NCBI GenBank assembly: GCA_023213395.1
Contig: CM041465.1
Coordinates: 209,877,741 to 209,941,740, forward strand
Length of the DNA stretch: 64,000 nucleotides
Direction of reading: 5' to 3'
Source: Cycas panzhihuaensis
Taxonomy: Eukaryota > Cycadophyta
The first letter of the stretch is position 1. The number at the start of each line of letters is the position of its first letter. Of the stretch, positions 22,290 through 33,938 are shown piece after piece. The notes under the pieces are model-generated. The model was not told the DNA's origin and made no database searches. It was given only the letters and a program-made list of their open reading frames with translations. The position numbers and the translations under genes were made by a program.

Positions 22290-22655
22290 GTTGAGGGAAT
22301 GGATCTAAGGATCTAGTGCACTAACACTATACAATGGCAAATAGTGGAGACAAGTACAATGTACTTAACAAGAGAAATGCTAATAGCTTGAGCTAAAAAA
22401 GGAGAAGTGTAGAATGATAACTCTCCATGTGATTTCAACTTATATAATGAGAATGCTCATTAATGTTTAAAATTTGAGTTTTCCCTCCCAATAATATTCA
22501 GATGAGATTACATGAAATTACAGTGAAATGAACTTTATGTCATTTCACTTAAGTGACTTAAGAATAGTCACATTATCCTAAAGTTACAAACATAAAAAGT
22601 GACTTTATCTAATTCTAACTTTATGAAATGACCATGTGACATTAACATCATCACA
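22290..22655 (-). repeat. 5' LTR of E4
   Basis: 366 bp, from TGTTGAGGGAATGG to ATCATCACA, the same length as the 3' LTR and about nine-tenths identical by eye. Confidence 0.9.
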
Positions 22656-23438
22656 CTAATACCAAGATGTCATAGGTGTTTGTGTCATCCATATGTTGAT
22701 CTATGGAAGAAGCATAATTCACTCATCTACTTGCTTAAGATAAGTCATATAAATGTGTAAATTGTGTGGTGCTCCTAATAAAGAAATGAGGTATAAATGG
22801 AATATGCAAAGTGCTCTAAGAAAAATAATCTTGTTTAAAACCCATAGCTTGAAATCAACCATGATGTCACTATTTAAGATATTTGATTTATTAGGCACCA
22901 TTATAACTTCCAAGTATTTGTGAATAAACATTATGGGATATTTTTATATTTTAGATTGTGGTTCTTTTTCCTTTGATTGAGGTTCGTGTTACGGTATTAT
23001 AATTCTTTTTTACATATCTTTATTATGCTTCTCCTTTGTATCTTGCTCTCACATAATATAATTCTCCTTTGGTTCTAGTTCTAGCTTGTCATTTGCTTCT
23101 CTTTGAGATACGGGTTTATTATTTTTTAACTTTTTGTTGATTTTGTTGATTTTCATATTCTTTATTTTCTTTTAGCATTCCAAAATGTGTTCCTATATAA
23201 ATCTTGAATATGGTCCATGCATTTATCTATTTTTTCAAGCCTTCTAAATTCTGCGTCACCATTTTCATTTGTGCCAAATCTCTTAACATGCGAAATAACA
23301 TCTCTCCAAGTTTTTTACTATGCTTTCATCCCATATATATGGCACAAACTTCCCAACATGTTTGAGCATGGCTTGTCAATTAACCTTTTATTGAGAAAGT
23401 CCCAAAAGAAAATTTTGAAACATTTTCAATTAACTCTT
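22656..23438 (-). pseudogene. fragment of R: second internal region, part 1
   Basis: It aligns with 5523-6290 of the first R unit, starting at CCAAGATGTCATAGGTGTT. A minus-strand frame of 70 codons (22931-22719, I-H-K-Y-L-E-V-I-M) corresponds to a decayed frame in the first unit. It is bounded by the target duplications of E4 (22656-22660) and E5 (23434-23438). Confidence 0.65.
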
Positions 23439-23766
23439 TGAAAGAGATTAATGTTACAAGGTCATTCAGATAGATTCTTTAGATAAAGTAACTTAAGTGA
23501 AAGTTAAATTATATCACTTAAGTGAAATGCACATTAGGTGCATTTATATGTAATTTCATGTGAATGTTATTAGACAGGAAAATCCTAACCTTAATGCACT
23601 CAATTATAAAAGATAAAATCTCATGGAGGGTGACATATAATTTTCACTTCTCATTTTTTAGCTCTCCTTTAGTTCTTCAATTATTGCTCTCATTTCCTCT
23701 TGTCTCAATTGATTTGCCAATGTTGTAGTATTTGTGATGAGACACTAAATCCCATCTTCTCTTTCA
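23439..23766 (+). repeat. 5' LTR of E5
   Basis: 328 bp, from TGAAAGAGATTAATG to CTCTTTCA. It contains ATTATAAAAGATAAAATC, TATA-like, near 23606. The primer-binding site follows two bases later. Confidence 0.88.
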
Positions 23767-25732
23767 TGTGGTATTAGAGTGATGGTTGTCTCATCCACAT
23801 TGCACTAGCAAGGAGACCATTTCCTCTCCTCCATAATCTATGTGGAGCATTGAGAGTGAATATTCTTTTATTTTGAGAGCTATTTCATTTTTTAAAAATA
23901 TTATCTTGTAAATATTTGTATCATCTCTTCTTGTTGCAAGTTTTTAAGAGGATTGAAAGAAGATCTAGTTTTCTGCCTTCTAATCCCTTCAAGTTGTTGT
24001 TTTTACAATTATTTCTCAAGTTTCTAAGGGGAAACTAGCAAAATTTTATCAGAATTTAGAGTTAGCCAAAGAGGTGATATTTTGAGCTAACAAAGTAATA
24101 GATCAACTGTTTACAATTTGTAGGAAACTGTCCGTAGAGCAATTGTATGGATCTTATGGCTGTCTGTACAGTGTATGACCTAAAAAAATTTAAAATTATC
24201 GAATTGAGTTTAAATTTTGTAAGGAAGGTTGCCTTAATATCCTAATCAACTTTCTCTTCTAGATCAACCTTAGATTCAGCCTCAAAATGCCAAAAAATAG
24301 GCAAAAATAACTACAACACCCCAAAAGTGTTTTATTTAAATCTTCGTCAAATTTTTAAGTTTTAGCCAATGAAACCACATAGATCTAAAGTGTTTTTCCT
24401 GATTTATCCATTGGGACTAGTTACATCGAATTCTAAAGCTTGATTTGAAAGATACGAGCATTTTTTCCATTTGGAGGAGTATGCCAACTACATCCTAAAA
24501 TCGATGATTTTTTAAAGTTTTTTGTAAATCTGACTTCATATTTGAGCAGTGTAGGTCTTGGTCTATATTTTAAGAAAATTTCACCTTTTTCTTCTATAGA
24601 GAAAAAAGGTTTTTTTTAAGCGTTTTCAAAAATTTAAAATTTTAAAAAGGTGGAAAATTTGTGAAAGTATTGGGTCACCTAGACCTGAGAAAAATTCTAT
24701 GCCCATATTTCATATTTTTGCATGATTTTTTAACACATAAAAGTACATCAAAAGATAAGCAAAAGGTCATATAAAAAAACAAGTACTTTAAGCATTTTAC
24801 AAGTAAGTTTCAGTTCAAATTTTTAATATATCGAGAATATTTTTCTCATTTTCCCTAAAATCAACACATCTCAATCGATTATTCAGCTAGCTTGTACTTG
24901 CTTGCATACTAGCCAGGGTTGAGATACCCTAGTTGGTAGAATTTTATGCCATAAAGAAGGTGTGGGTTTCAACTTAGGTTTAGACATTATCGAAATAGCA
25001 AGGGGGTAATTAGTTAGCCATACCAACATCCTTCAATTAGGGATTATCTTAATAACCATTCGAGAAAACTAAAATTTAATGCAAGATTAAAATGAACTTG
25101 GTCCAATATTCATCATAGTCATGGTTATGCAGTGTTGTTTGACTCTTCAAAGGAGGTATATCACTGCTTATTGGTGAACTAGATGAGGACTGGGAGTGTC
25201 TGGGCTCCACTACGACTTGGATTTCATCACCAAACACAGTTGCGAGTATCACGTGTATATGCCATCCTTAATTCAACTAGAAGCCTTAGGCATCCTTGAT
25301 TACTTTTGGACACAAGTGTGAGGTTAGCGGTATGATCACACATCCCACCTTTTTGGGCTTTAGTTATATGCACCACTAAATGCCTGAGTCTCATTTGGCC
25401 ATAATTCTTGTATAGGTGATCACCACTTGTTAATTTTCACAGTGATTCAATTCTAAACTCTTCACCATAATCCCTGTTGCGTCAGGTAAAATTAACCATA
25501 AGTGTTAGTGGCCTCATAAAATTTTACATTCTTATCATTCAATGCCTCATTCAAAATTCCCTACTGCATTAGTTTTATTACCACAAGTGTTCGTGGCCCA
25601 TTTTCACATAAGTTCTTTTCAAAATCCTACTGCGTTAGGCTAATTTGTCATAAGTGTTGGTGAGATTTTGTAAATAAATTCACATTCTCTTTTGCTATTT
25701 TGCTTCATCCAAATTATTTCCAATTAGACATA
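23767..25732 (+). other. long leader of E5
   Basis: About 2 kb before gag without a recognisable gene. Three diverged units at about 25466-25508, 25557-25600 and 25630-25660 share ACTGCGTTAGG-type and CATAAGTGTTAGTGGCC-type sequence; they correspond to the leader units of E4. GTACAG and GTATGG motifs lie near 24145-24175, and GAAAATTTCACC near 24579. Confidence 0.65.
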
Positions 25733-26690
25733 ATGTCATCTAAGTTCAAACAAAATGTTAATTACATTCTCAAAGGAAAGGAAAATTGGGATATGTGGTT
25801 CACATATATTAAAAATGCTACCAAATATGAGGGATTTTGGTGAGATCACCTGAAACTCACACTAATTATTCTTGCCACTGCCACAACAACTGCTTCTGGA
25901 GGAACACCTCTGACTGCTCCTACTGATGTTGCAGCGAAATGATAATGGGAATTAGATGATGACAAAGTTTGTGTTGGGATTCTACTTATTACATACAACT
26001 TGATTAATGAGAAGTATATGATATTGCTTGGAAGGTCCTTGAAGTTTTTAAGAAGAATTTTGATATAAAATCAGACCTTGAATTTGTTTATCTAGTGCTA
26101 AAGATGTTAAAGATGCAAAAGGGGCACACAATAGAGATAATCAACATCCTTTGACCTATAAAACATGCCATAGATATGAACTTCAAAACCTAATGCATTA
26201 CTTGGGCCTTTTTAATTCAATAGTATCTCCATGTTCCAGATTACAAGAATCTACTTAGCAATCTTTAGTCCAGCGGCACATTGAAGATGTTGAACTTCAA
26301 AGCACTCGTTGAGAAGTTTATTGAATTTGACAAAACCTTTGATACATACTTCACCTCATTAAATCCCACTCCAGATGTAGCATTTGAAGTAAATGAAGAA
26401 GTTTGTTACGCTAAAAATCAAGGTTCCTCCTATGGTAGAGGCAATCCCTGCGGTAGAGGAAAAGGAAGATCACAAGGATAATGCCCTCAAGTATAGTAAA
26501 ATCCCCAAACTTAGTAGAAAACATCTCAAAAACAAAGTCAAAATGATTACCCTAGACAAAAATCTAATAATCAGAACAATCTAACCAGCCTAGTACTTCT
26601 GAAGGGACTAGAAATCAAACTATAGTGTACCAAAGGTGTAACAGAAAATGACACCTCACTAAGTTTTGTAGAACACCAGCTCACAAGTTG
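25733..26690 (+). pseudogene. gag of E5, decayed
   Basis: The ATG at 25733 opens M-S-S-K-F-K-Q-N-V-N-Y-I-L-K-G-K-E-N-W, a GAG start matching E4. A stop follows L-E-G-F-W-type sequence near 25842. The segment 26281-26481 is open and ends Gly/Arg-rich (Y-G-R-G-N-P-C-G-R-G-K-G-R). A zinc knuckle is traceable near 26630 but has a stop in place of a residue. Frameshifts separate the pieces. Confidence 0.75.
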
Positions 26691-28471
26691 CCACATCATC
26701 AACAATGCCATGGAGCTTACAATGCTGATCACACTTGTGAAGACATCTTTGGTGGAGCTCAATTTGTACAAGCACACATAGAAAGAACTAGCATATCCTC
26801 ATCACACAATGCTAATAACCAATCCACTAAGTATTTTAAGGCTGATTGTGGATACGTTACTTGTGAATTAAGTTCACCCATGCCTCCACTATTGGGAGTT
26901 GTTAACAACGTCGTCTCAAATACTTCAACATGGATCATGGACATTGGTGCCATGCAACACATGTCCTTCCACCACCACTTTTTCTAAGGCTTCAACTAGT
27001 CAAAGGAATTGGTTTAATACACCTATAACTCCTAGGCCTACCATATTTCACATTAATTGATGTCTTGTATATTCCCAATCTTAAACAAAACCTTCTCTCA
27101 TTGTTTACACTCATCTCCTATGGATTCAACTTGAGTGTAACTGCTAATAATCAAACCCTCCAAGTCATACAACTCCCATCTAATGATGTGGTCATGATCA
27201 GAAAACTTAAAGGCAAACATTTTCGTCTAATTGGCTTTCCATCTTCTGAAGCCAACTGTGCTAAAGCTTCTTGTGCTGACAAAGATTTCGCATTCAATGC
27301 AACTAAGATTCCACAAACGTTGTTCCAAGAAGCACTTTAGCATGCTCATATTGGACATGTTAAAATTGACAGATTAAGAGATCTTTGTGTCATCCCTAAC
27401 AAAATCCCAATAGCAGCCATTCCTCCAAAGTCAGTGGAAGTCAAGCCAACCCTTATAATTGATGCACTCAAATATTTGTAGACCAATGCTTATGCCATCT
27501 TTGAAGAGAAAAAGGTACTACATCACCTTCATTAATGACTTCACAAGAAAAATATGGGTGACTTTTCCAAAAAAGAAAGCTAAGGCATTTTCTATATTTC
27601 AAGCATTCAAAGCCCGCACTAAAAAGAAATTAGGTTACAAGATCAAATGTCTTCTTATATATAATGGTGACGAGTATACTTTGAATGAGTTTGAAACATA
27701 ATTATGCCACCATGGGATCAAACGCTAAATGATAATTGCAGGTACACCCTAGCAAAATGGAGTTGCCAAGCACATGAATAGAACAATTATGAATATGGTT
27801 TAAGCGATGTTTGTGTACAAGAATATACCTACTTATTTATGGGTTGAAGCTATCTATACAACCATTTATTGTATCAACACTTTTGCCCATCAAAGCTCGT
27901 CCCATCTCCAAATGAAAAGTGGTCTAAACAGACCCTCACTATCCATCACTTCTGAATTTCTTGCTCTACCTATTATGCTCATATTCTAGAAGAGCATAAA
28001 AATAAGCTTGAGTTGTGCATTCTAATAAGAATATTTGTCAAGTATCCTATGGTCAAGAAGGGGTATAAGGTCTTTATACCTTCATAATGGAAGATCATCA
28101 TAACCGGAGATGTGTTTATAAAGATTGATGATCAACTGCATAGACTAGATTCCTGGACACTTTCGCACTGATATAATGATGTCATCAACTTTGATGTGCA
28201 AATTCCAAAATTTGGGGGGAGGGAGAGATGCTTAGAATTGCTCAAAATATTAGAATATGATAATAGAGCCCTTGAGGATACAAGTTGTGACTCCCAAACT
28301 ATGTGTGCACATCCAACACCATCATTTGAGAATAACCAAGTTGACAAAGGCAAAGTCATAGCAGAAGGACCACCTTTTCCAACATCAGTAGTTGGCCCAT
28401 CTTCTCGAACATCGTCAACTTCTTATGTACCAAATATTTTATATTATCATTTTCAAGATTAAAACAAGGAC
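26691..28471 (+). pseudogene. pol of E5, first part: protease and integrase, decayed
   Basis: Protease-like T-W-I-M-D-I-G-A-M-Q-H-M at about 26928-26962 keeps the active-site Asp. After a frame change, 27065-27340 reads the copia segment I-P-N-L-K-Q-N-L-L-S-L. Integrase is badly decayed: the region expected to hold the first acid is disrupted, the second block reads I-Y-N-G-D-E-Y instead of a D-N-G-G-E type, and the third reads G-V-A-K-H-M-N with Lys in place of Glu. The part ends at Y-H-F-Q-D, just before E6. Confidence 0.8.
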
Positions 28472-28847
28472 TGTTGGAATAATGTACATCCCCATTACAT
28501 GTTCATTTAAGTTCATTTCATTTCATTAGAATAATTCCTCATAGGGAATATTCTAAGAGTGAAAATATTCTAGTGAGAGAATATACCTAGTCAATGTTTC
28601 TAGAAGTCAAAGATGCTCCAACTATTAATAAGGTAGTTTGAGCACACGAAAATTCATGGGAGTGTTAGAGTTGTTGAACCGCCTCCTATGTTTAGACTTA
28701 GTGTAAAGTTATAAATATATATTATATCATTCATCTTTTCTTAATGAGATTTGGAGAGTTGTGAGTCATTTGTCATATTATCATCTCTTATGTCTTTTCA
28801 CATGTGCTTTATGACATGTCTCCTCCTCATATCCACTCATTCCTACA
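28472..28847 (+). repeat. 5' LTR of E6
   Basis: 376 bp from TGTTGGAATAATG to ATTCCTACA. It contains GTTATAAATATATATT near 28708, a likely TATA region. By eye it differs from the 3' LTR at fewer than one base in ten. Confidence 0.9.
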
Positions 28848-29744
28848 TGGTATCAGAGCCTAGGTTTCTAATAGTTGTATGTTGAAATCTAGTGCTAATT
28901 TCTGTCAATGTTTGTACACTAATTTTATCCATATCTAAGTGCTAGGTTCTATCCTACACTACTATCCATGCACAGGTGCCAAGTTTTCATAAGTTTTGTC
29001 TGAAGAAGAGTCTGGCCTCCTCTTCTTATAGCTGTGAAGCTGCTGGGTTTTTGTCTTTATACAAAGAACATTCTCACTTAGTAGTCTTTGTGTAAATTCT
29101 ATGAAAGCTACCCTCCTTTATGAGGTACGTAGATAGGTTGTTCGCTCCAGTTAACAAAGACGTGTTGCTCATGCTTTGTCTGCCATTCATGCCCGCTATT
29201 CGTGAAGACGCCCTTCCATCCAGATTTGGAGTCATAGCAGTAGTCAGCTTTGAAGACACTAGCCACTTCGCCTATCATTGCCTACCACACCAGTCAGTAA
29301 GGAAGTTGCCATTTCATAGGTCGCAAAAAGCCCCCATTGTCACAGCTATCAATTGCTTGTGCTGCCATCACCACTACCACCACTGTCATTTGGCCCAGCT
29401 ATCACCAATAAAAGCCGCCATCGTGGAGTAATCCTGCCACCTTTTTGGAAGTCTTAGAGCCACCACTAGTGGTGCTACCAGTCCATAAGTTCCCACAGAA
29501 TAGTTGTTGGAGCCACAAGTAATCGCCGGATGTAATGAAGTCTCCTGTGGACCAAATTCACGTCACTAAAAAGTCGTTGTCGACAATTTCATTCAGAAAA
29601 ACTAAATTAAAATTTCAATGTGCTATGTATTATAACATTATGTTATATACATAAGTATTTTATAAGAATATTCTTATTCTTATTTTGATACATAAACTCT
29701 TCTATAGTTTGTTTTTTAAAAAGCTTATTTTAGTGACATACAAA
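28848..29744 (+). other. leader of E6
   Basis: After the primer-binding site, a relatively GC-rich stretch (about 29100-29600) carries a 103-codon open frame (29120-29431). Its product is His-, Cys- and Ala-rich toward the end and is not recognised; the frame may simply reflect base composition. No gag motif is seen. Confidence 0.5.
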
Positions 29745-30745
29745 GCACTTCAAGAGGAGTAAGGATTACTTTTATGTATTTTATCCTCTCTAAAAGAAAT
29801 GTTGGCGACATAAAAAGACATTTCAAGAAGACTATGTTCATATAGACTTTATCCTTTTTAAAAGAGATATTTTTTGTAAAAGAAGGGACATATCTTAAGA
29901 AGATTTATATTATCTTCTTTAAAGGATATTTATGGCAGTTGTATTTTGGTAATATAAAGGTATTTGAAGAAAATTTTTATTATGTATTTTATCCTCTTTT
30001 AAATACACCTTTTTTGGCTCTATTTTAAAGCATATTTTAACAAGATTTTTAAATATTTTATCTTCTTTAAAATATGTTCTTAAGGCGATATTTAAAGGAT
30101 TATTTCAAGAGGATTTTCAAGCATCCTATCCTCTTTGAAATGTAATCTTAAGTCTTCACTTAGAAAATACCTTAAGAGGATTTTTAAATACATTTGATTC
30201 TCTTCTTAAAGGTATATTTTGGTAGCACAAAAGAGTACTTTTGGTGAGTACTTAAGAGGATTTTAATGTGATTTTTCCTCTTTGAAAGATATGTTTATTA
30301 TGGCATAAATTGGTACCTCAATAAGACATTAAACTTTCTACCTTGTTATTTTGTCTTCTTTCAAGGGTATTTTTAATACTTTATCCTCTTTAAAAGGTAC
30401 ATTTTTGGTGACATAAAAGGGTATAATACCTTATGAAGACATTAAGCTTTCAAGATTTATTTTGTCTTCTTTTAAGTGTATTTATTGGCTTCAATATAAG
30501 AGTACTTCATGAGTATTTTCTCATGTACTTTATCCTTTTTTAGAGTTATATTTTGACTCTATTTTAAGGAGAAATTTTCAATGTACTTTGAGAGTAGTTT
30601 TAAAGGGGAGATTTTAAGGTACTTAATCCTCTTTTCTTGAGCACTTTAAGAGGGTCTTTTAATGTACTTCATCCTCTTTAATGGTGTACTTAAAAGGTGT
30701 TTTAAGCCTTTTTTATCTATACTCTTTTTAAATGTAATCCACCTT
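29745..30745 (+). repeat. array of about 13 hairpin-forming units in E6
   Basis: Units of about 60-80 bp each pair a purine block, typically TTTCAAGAGGATTTT or TTAAGAAGATT, with a following pyrimidine block, typically TTTATCCTCTTTAAA or TTGTCTTCTTT, 20-30 bases downstream. Clear examples lie at about 29750-29795, 29880-29920, 30095-30140, 30165-30215, 30238-30275 and 30636-30680. The two blocks are complementary, so each unit could fold back in single-stranded nucleic acid. Between stems, phrases such as TTTTGGTGACATAAAAGG recur. No reading frame is kept. Confidence 0.7.
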
Positions 30746-31217
30746 GCAGTCATTGAGTGATGACTAACATTCATACTTGTGGTGATTTAAATACTATTTC
30801 TCCTTATTTTCCTTAATTATAAACTTCATAAAATGTTTGTGAATCACTGACTATGGTTTTCTATATTCACTAAGGCAAAATGTAAGTTCTATGTAATGTA
30901 ACACTTTCCAATCTTACGAAGACCTATGGGAGTTGTTAAAGGAGAAAAGGCAAAGCCTAATTAGATCTAATTAAAGGCAACATGGTGCGACATAATATAC
31001 CACAATGTGGTGTTATACAACATGACATGACATGACAAAACAGGAACCTGGAACACTAGCATTCATTAATTTACTAGTGATTGATGAGTTGGTTGCTCAT
31101 CTTTAATTACTTGCACATGATGCATGAAGACTTTCACAACTAGCATGTACTACATGAGGATGATGAAATCCTCCTTTTGGAGCTTTATACAGGCAACTGC
31201 AAGGGCAATTCAACAAT

Positions 31218-31520
31218 AGGATGTGGATGACACTTAGTTCTAGTTGATCATAATCAACGACAAGATGTGCATTGACACTTAGTTCTAGTTGAGCCTAATC
31301 AATGATTGAATGTGGATGACACTTAGTTCAAGTTGATCTTAATCAATGATAGGATGTGCATTGACCACTTAGTTCTGGTTGAGCCTAATCAACAACACGA
31401 TGTGGATGACACTTAGTTCTGGTTTATCTTATTCAATGACAATTAATTCTAGTTGATCTCTTATAGCAGTTAAGGCTAAATCAATGACAGGATGTGCATT
31501 GACACCTAATTATGTTTGAT
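31218..31520 (+). repeat. two-type tandem repeat in E6
   Basis: Two unit types of about 46 bp alternate: one has GATGTGGATGACACTTAG followed by GTTGATC-TAATCAA, the other GATGTGCATTGACACTTAG followed by GTTGAGCCTAATCAA. At least five units are well kept and the last ones are rearranged. Confidence 0.8.
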
Positions 31521-31869
31521 CTCTTGATGTGGATAGCTTATTCCACCAAGACAGTATGCAAAGCAGTAGTTACAGCATCTGAGAAGCCATTTTGGGCTTA
31601 ATTAACTTCTTAACCATATTTGACTTGTTCAGATGTTCTATTACAATAGGATGCCTTCCAACTATCGAAGAATTGGGTTTCCATGATAGAGTCAAGCTTA
31701 TGGAATATTACCATTATTCTATTTGATAACATATGGAGCATGGTATAGTTAAGTTGATGTATTATCCCTCAAGTTGATATTCTCACTTAGACTTTAAGTT
31801 GTGAGAAATTTTGAGAGACTTAAGACACTGATATTTATGTTATGAAATGAACTCAACATTATGGGAGGG

Positions 31870-32245
31870 TGTTGGAATAATATACATTCCCATTACATGT
31901 TTATTTAAGTTTATTTCATTTCATTAGAATAATTCCTCACATGAAATATTCTAAGAGTAAGAATATTCTAGTGAGAGAATATACCTAGTCAATGTTTCTA
32001 GAACTCAAAGATACTCCAACTATTAATGAGGTAGTTTGAGCATACTAAAACTTATGGGAGCATTAGAGTTGTTGAACTACCTCCTATGTTTAGACTTAGT
32101 GTAAAGTTATAAATATGTATTATATCATTCATATTTTCTTAATGAGATTTGGAGAGTTATGAGTCATTTGTCATATTGTCATCTCTTATGTCTTTTCACA
32201 TGTGCTTTATGACATGTCTCCTCCTTATATCCACTCATTCCAACA
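31870..32245 (+). repeat. 3' LTR of E6
   Basis: 376 bp, preceded by a purine tract and ending ATTCCAACA at 32245. Confidence 0.9.
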
Positions 32246-33938
32246 TAAGAGGCTACGAAAATAAAAACCTTATTCTAAACTCAAGGTTTTCGTGAAGCTT
32301 ATCAGCTACACAAGGACATACGACCGATGAGGTAAGCAAAATTGACACTAGAAGTGTCTATAGAGCAAGCAAGGATGCATGAATCACTTTTCATTAAACT
32401 TGAACCAATAGAACTGTACCTTGCTCTCAATGAAGAGCCCCCTAACATACTAAGAAGTTGTAAAGCATGCATCTTGGAGAAATGCCATGAATGAAGAGTA
32501 CCATCTCTTATCAAGAATGGTACAATGAGAGCTCGTCAATCTAACACTTGGAAGAAAGGTAGTTTGAAACAAATAGGTGTTAAAAAACAAGTATAAATTA
32601 GATGGAAACCTAGAAGAACACAAGACAAGGTTGGTAGTAAAAGGATTCACGCAAAGAAAAGGCATTGACTACATTAAGGTCTTTGCACCTATGACCAAGT
32701 GGCCTACAATCAAAACTCTTATAACCCTAGCAACTTAGCAAGGTTGGAAAATTCACTAGCTTGATATAAAGACTACATTTATCAACAGAGACCTAGAAGA
32801 AGAAATTTATATGGCACAACCAAAAGTCTTTGAGATTGTCAGTCAAGAGCATAAAGTTTGCATTCTTAGAAAGTCTTTGTACTGCTTGAAACAAGCCCCT
32901 CGTGTTTGGTTTGCCAAGTTGTCTAATAGAATAAGGTAACTTAGATACGAAGTATGTGGCTATCAAGACATTAATGCAACATTGTATATGAAGCGCCATA
33001 AAGACAAAGTCACATTTCTCTTAATCATCATGGATAACATGTTAATAACATGTAATAGTGAACAAGACATTAACAAGTTGAAAAATGACCTTACAAAAAT
33101 GTTCTAGCAATTTGACCTTGGGTTGATGAAATACTACTTGGGAATCAAACTGACTCAAAGGGATGGCAAAATTTTTCTCTTCCAAGAGAAGTACATCAAC
33201 GATCTTCTGACGAAGCTTCAATTGGAAGATGCTCAAACAGTGGAAACACCAATGGAACCAAATACCAAACTTACAGTTGATGGTAAGGCTCAAGAGGCAT
33301 ATGCAACACTCTACAAGTAACTTGTAGGTAGCCTCATTTATGCTACTAACATAAGGCCACATATTACTCATTTAGTTGGTATTCTTGCATGATACATAAC
33401 AACTCCAAAGCAAAACCACTGGCAAACAACAATACAAGTGTTGAAGTACTTGAGGACGACTAACAAATATGGTATGTCATATGAACCAAATACAAAGTTT
33501 AAACTTCTTGCATACACAGACTCAGACTTTGCTAGAGACAAAGATAGGGGGAGATCTACATCTGGGTACATAACATTTCTTGGAATAGCACCGATTTCAT
33601 GGTGATTTAGATGACATAAAATAGTTGTAGACTCAATTACTAAAGTCTAATATATTGATGCTTCTAAGACTAGCAAAGAAGTGATATGGCTATGGAAATT
33701 GTTGAACACATTGAATATCACCCAAACAGGTCCTACTAGCTTACATGTGGATAATCAATCTGTAATCCATATGACCAAGAATCCTATATTTCACGATCGT
33801 ACCAAATACATAAGTATAAAAGTTCATAGGATTAGGGAACTGGTTCATGACGACATAGTATAACTGGAGCACTGTTCAATGATAGATCAAATTACTAACA
33901 TCTTTACCAAATTGTTGCAGAGGGTGGAATTTAAATAA
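32246..33938 (+). pseudogene. pol of E5, second part: RT and RNase H, decayed
   Basis: After E6 the frame resumes at G-F-R-E-A-Y-Q-L-H-K-D (about 32290). RT features: K-N-K-Y-K-L-D-G, R-L-V-V-K-G-F-T-Q, L-D-I-K-T-T-F-I-N, Y-C-L-K-Q-A-P-R-V-W and a catalytic site reading I-M-D-N-M (about 33026) instead of Y-V-D-D-M. Then L-G-L-M-K-Y-Y-L-G-I, K-Y-I-N-D-L-L and, in RNase H, Y-T-D-S-D-F-A, S-T-S-G-Y-I, V-D-N-Q-S-V-I and D-R-T-K-Y-I. The stop is at 33936. Frameshifts and stops (for example near 32735 and 33318) make it inactive. Confidence 0.88.

Larger units (their letters stand above)
15478..22655 (-). mobile_element. Ty1/copia element E4 (minus), internally deleted
   Basis: LTRs of 366 bp at 15478-15843 and 22290-22655 are very similar. 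The right LTR has GGCTCTAATACCACT (22275-22289), a primer-binding complement, on its left. The left one is followed by ATCCCCCCC (15844-15852), a purine tract on the minus strand. Target duplications are CCAAT (15473-15477) and CTAAT (22656-22660). Gag starts at 20080 and pol runs left to 16343. Part of RT and most of RNase H are deleted at about 16450. E4 and E5 are two copies of one family. The element sits in the internal region of R. Confidence 0.92.
28472..32245 (+). mobile_element. non-coding LTR element E6, nested in pol of E5
   Basis: LTRs of 376 bp at 28472-28847 and 31870-32245 start TGTTGGAATAAT and end with ACA. TGGTATCAGAGCCTA, a perfect initiator tRNA-Met primer-binding site, begins at 28848, and a purine tract (ATGGGAGGG) ends at 31869. 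The internal 3.0 kb holds no copia or gypsy motif. Instead there are an array of potential hairpins (about 29745-30745) and a two-type tandem repeat (31218-31520). This fits a large non-autonomous LTR element. Flanking bases AGGAC and TAAGA do not match, yet the interrupted pol of E5 continues on both sides. Confidence 0.85.

Noticed and set aside
29745-31520. CRISPR-like array
   Set aside because: Units are diverged, spacers are not unique fixed-length sequences, there are no cas genes, and the surroundings are a plant LTR element.
28472-32245. Calling E6 a complete autonomous element
   Set aside because: LTRs, primer-binding site and purine tract are present, but no gag or pol motif could be found in any frame of the internal region.
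32302-33571. Minus-strand open frames inside the second part of E5 pol
   Set aside because: The plus strand carries the RT and RNase H motifs; the opposite frames have none.
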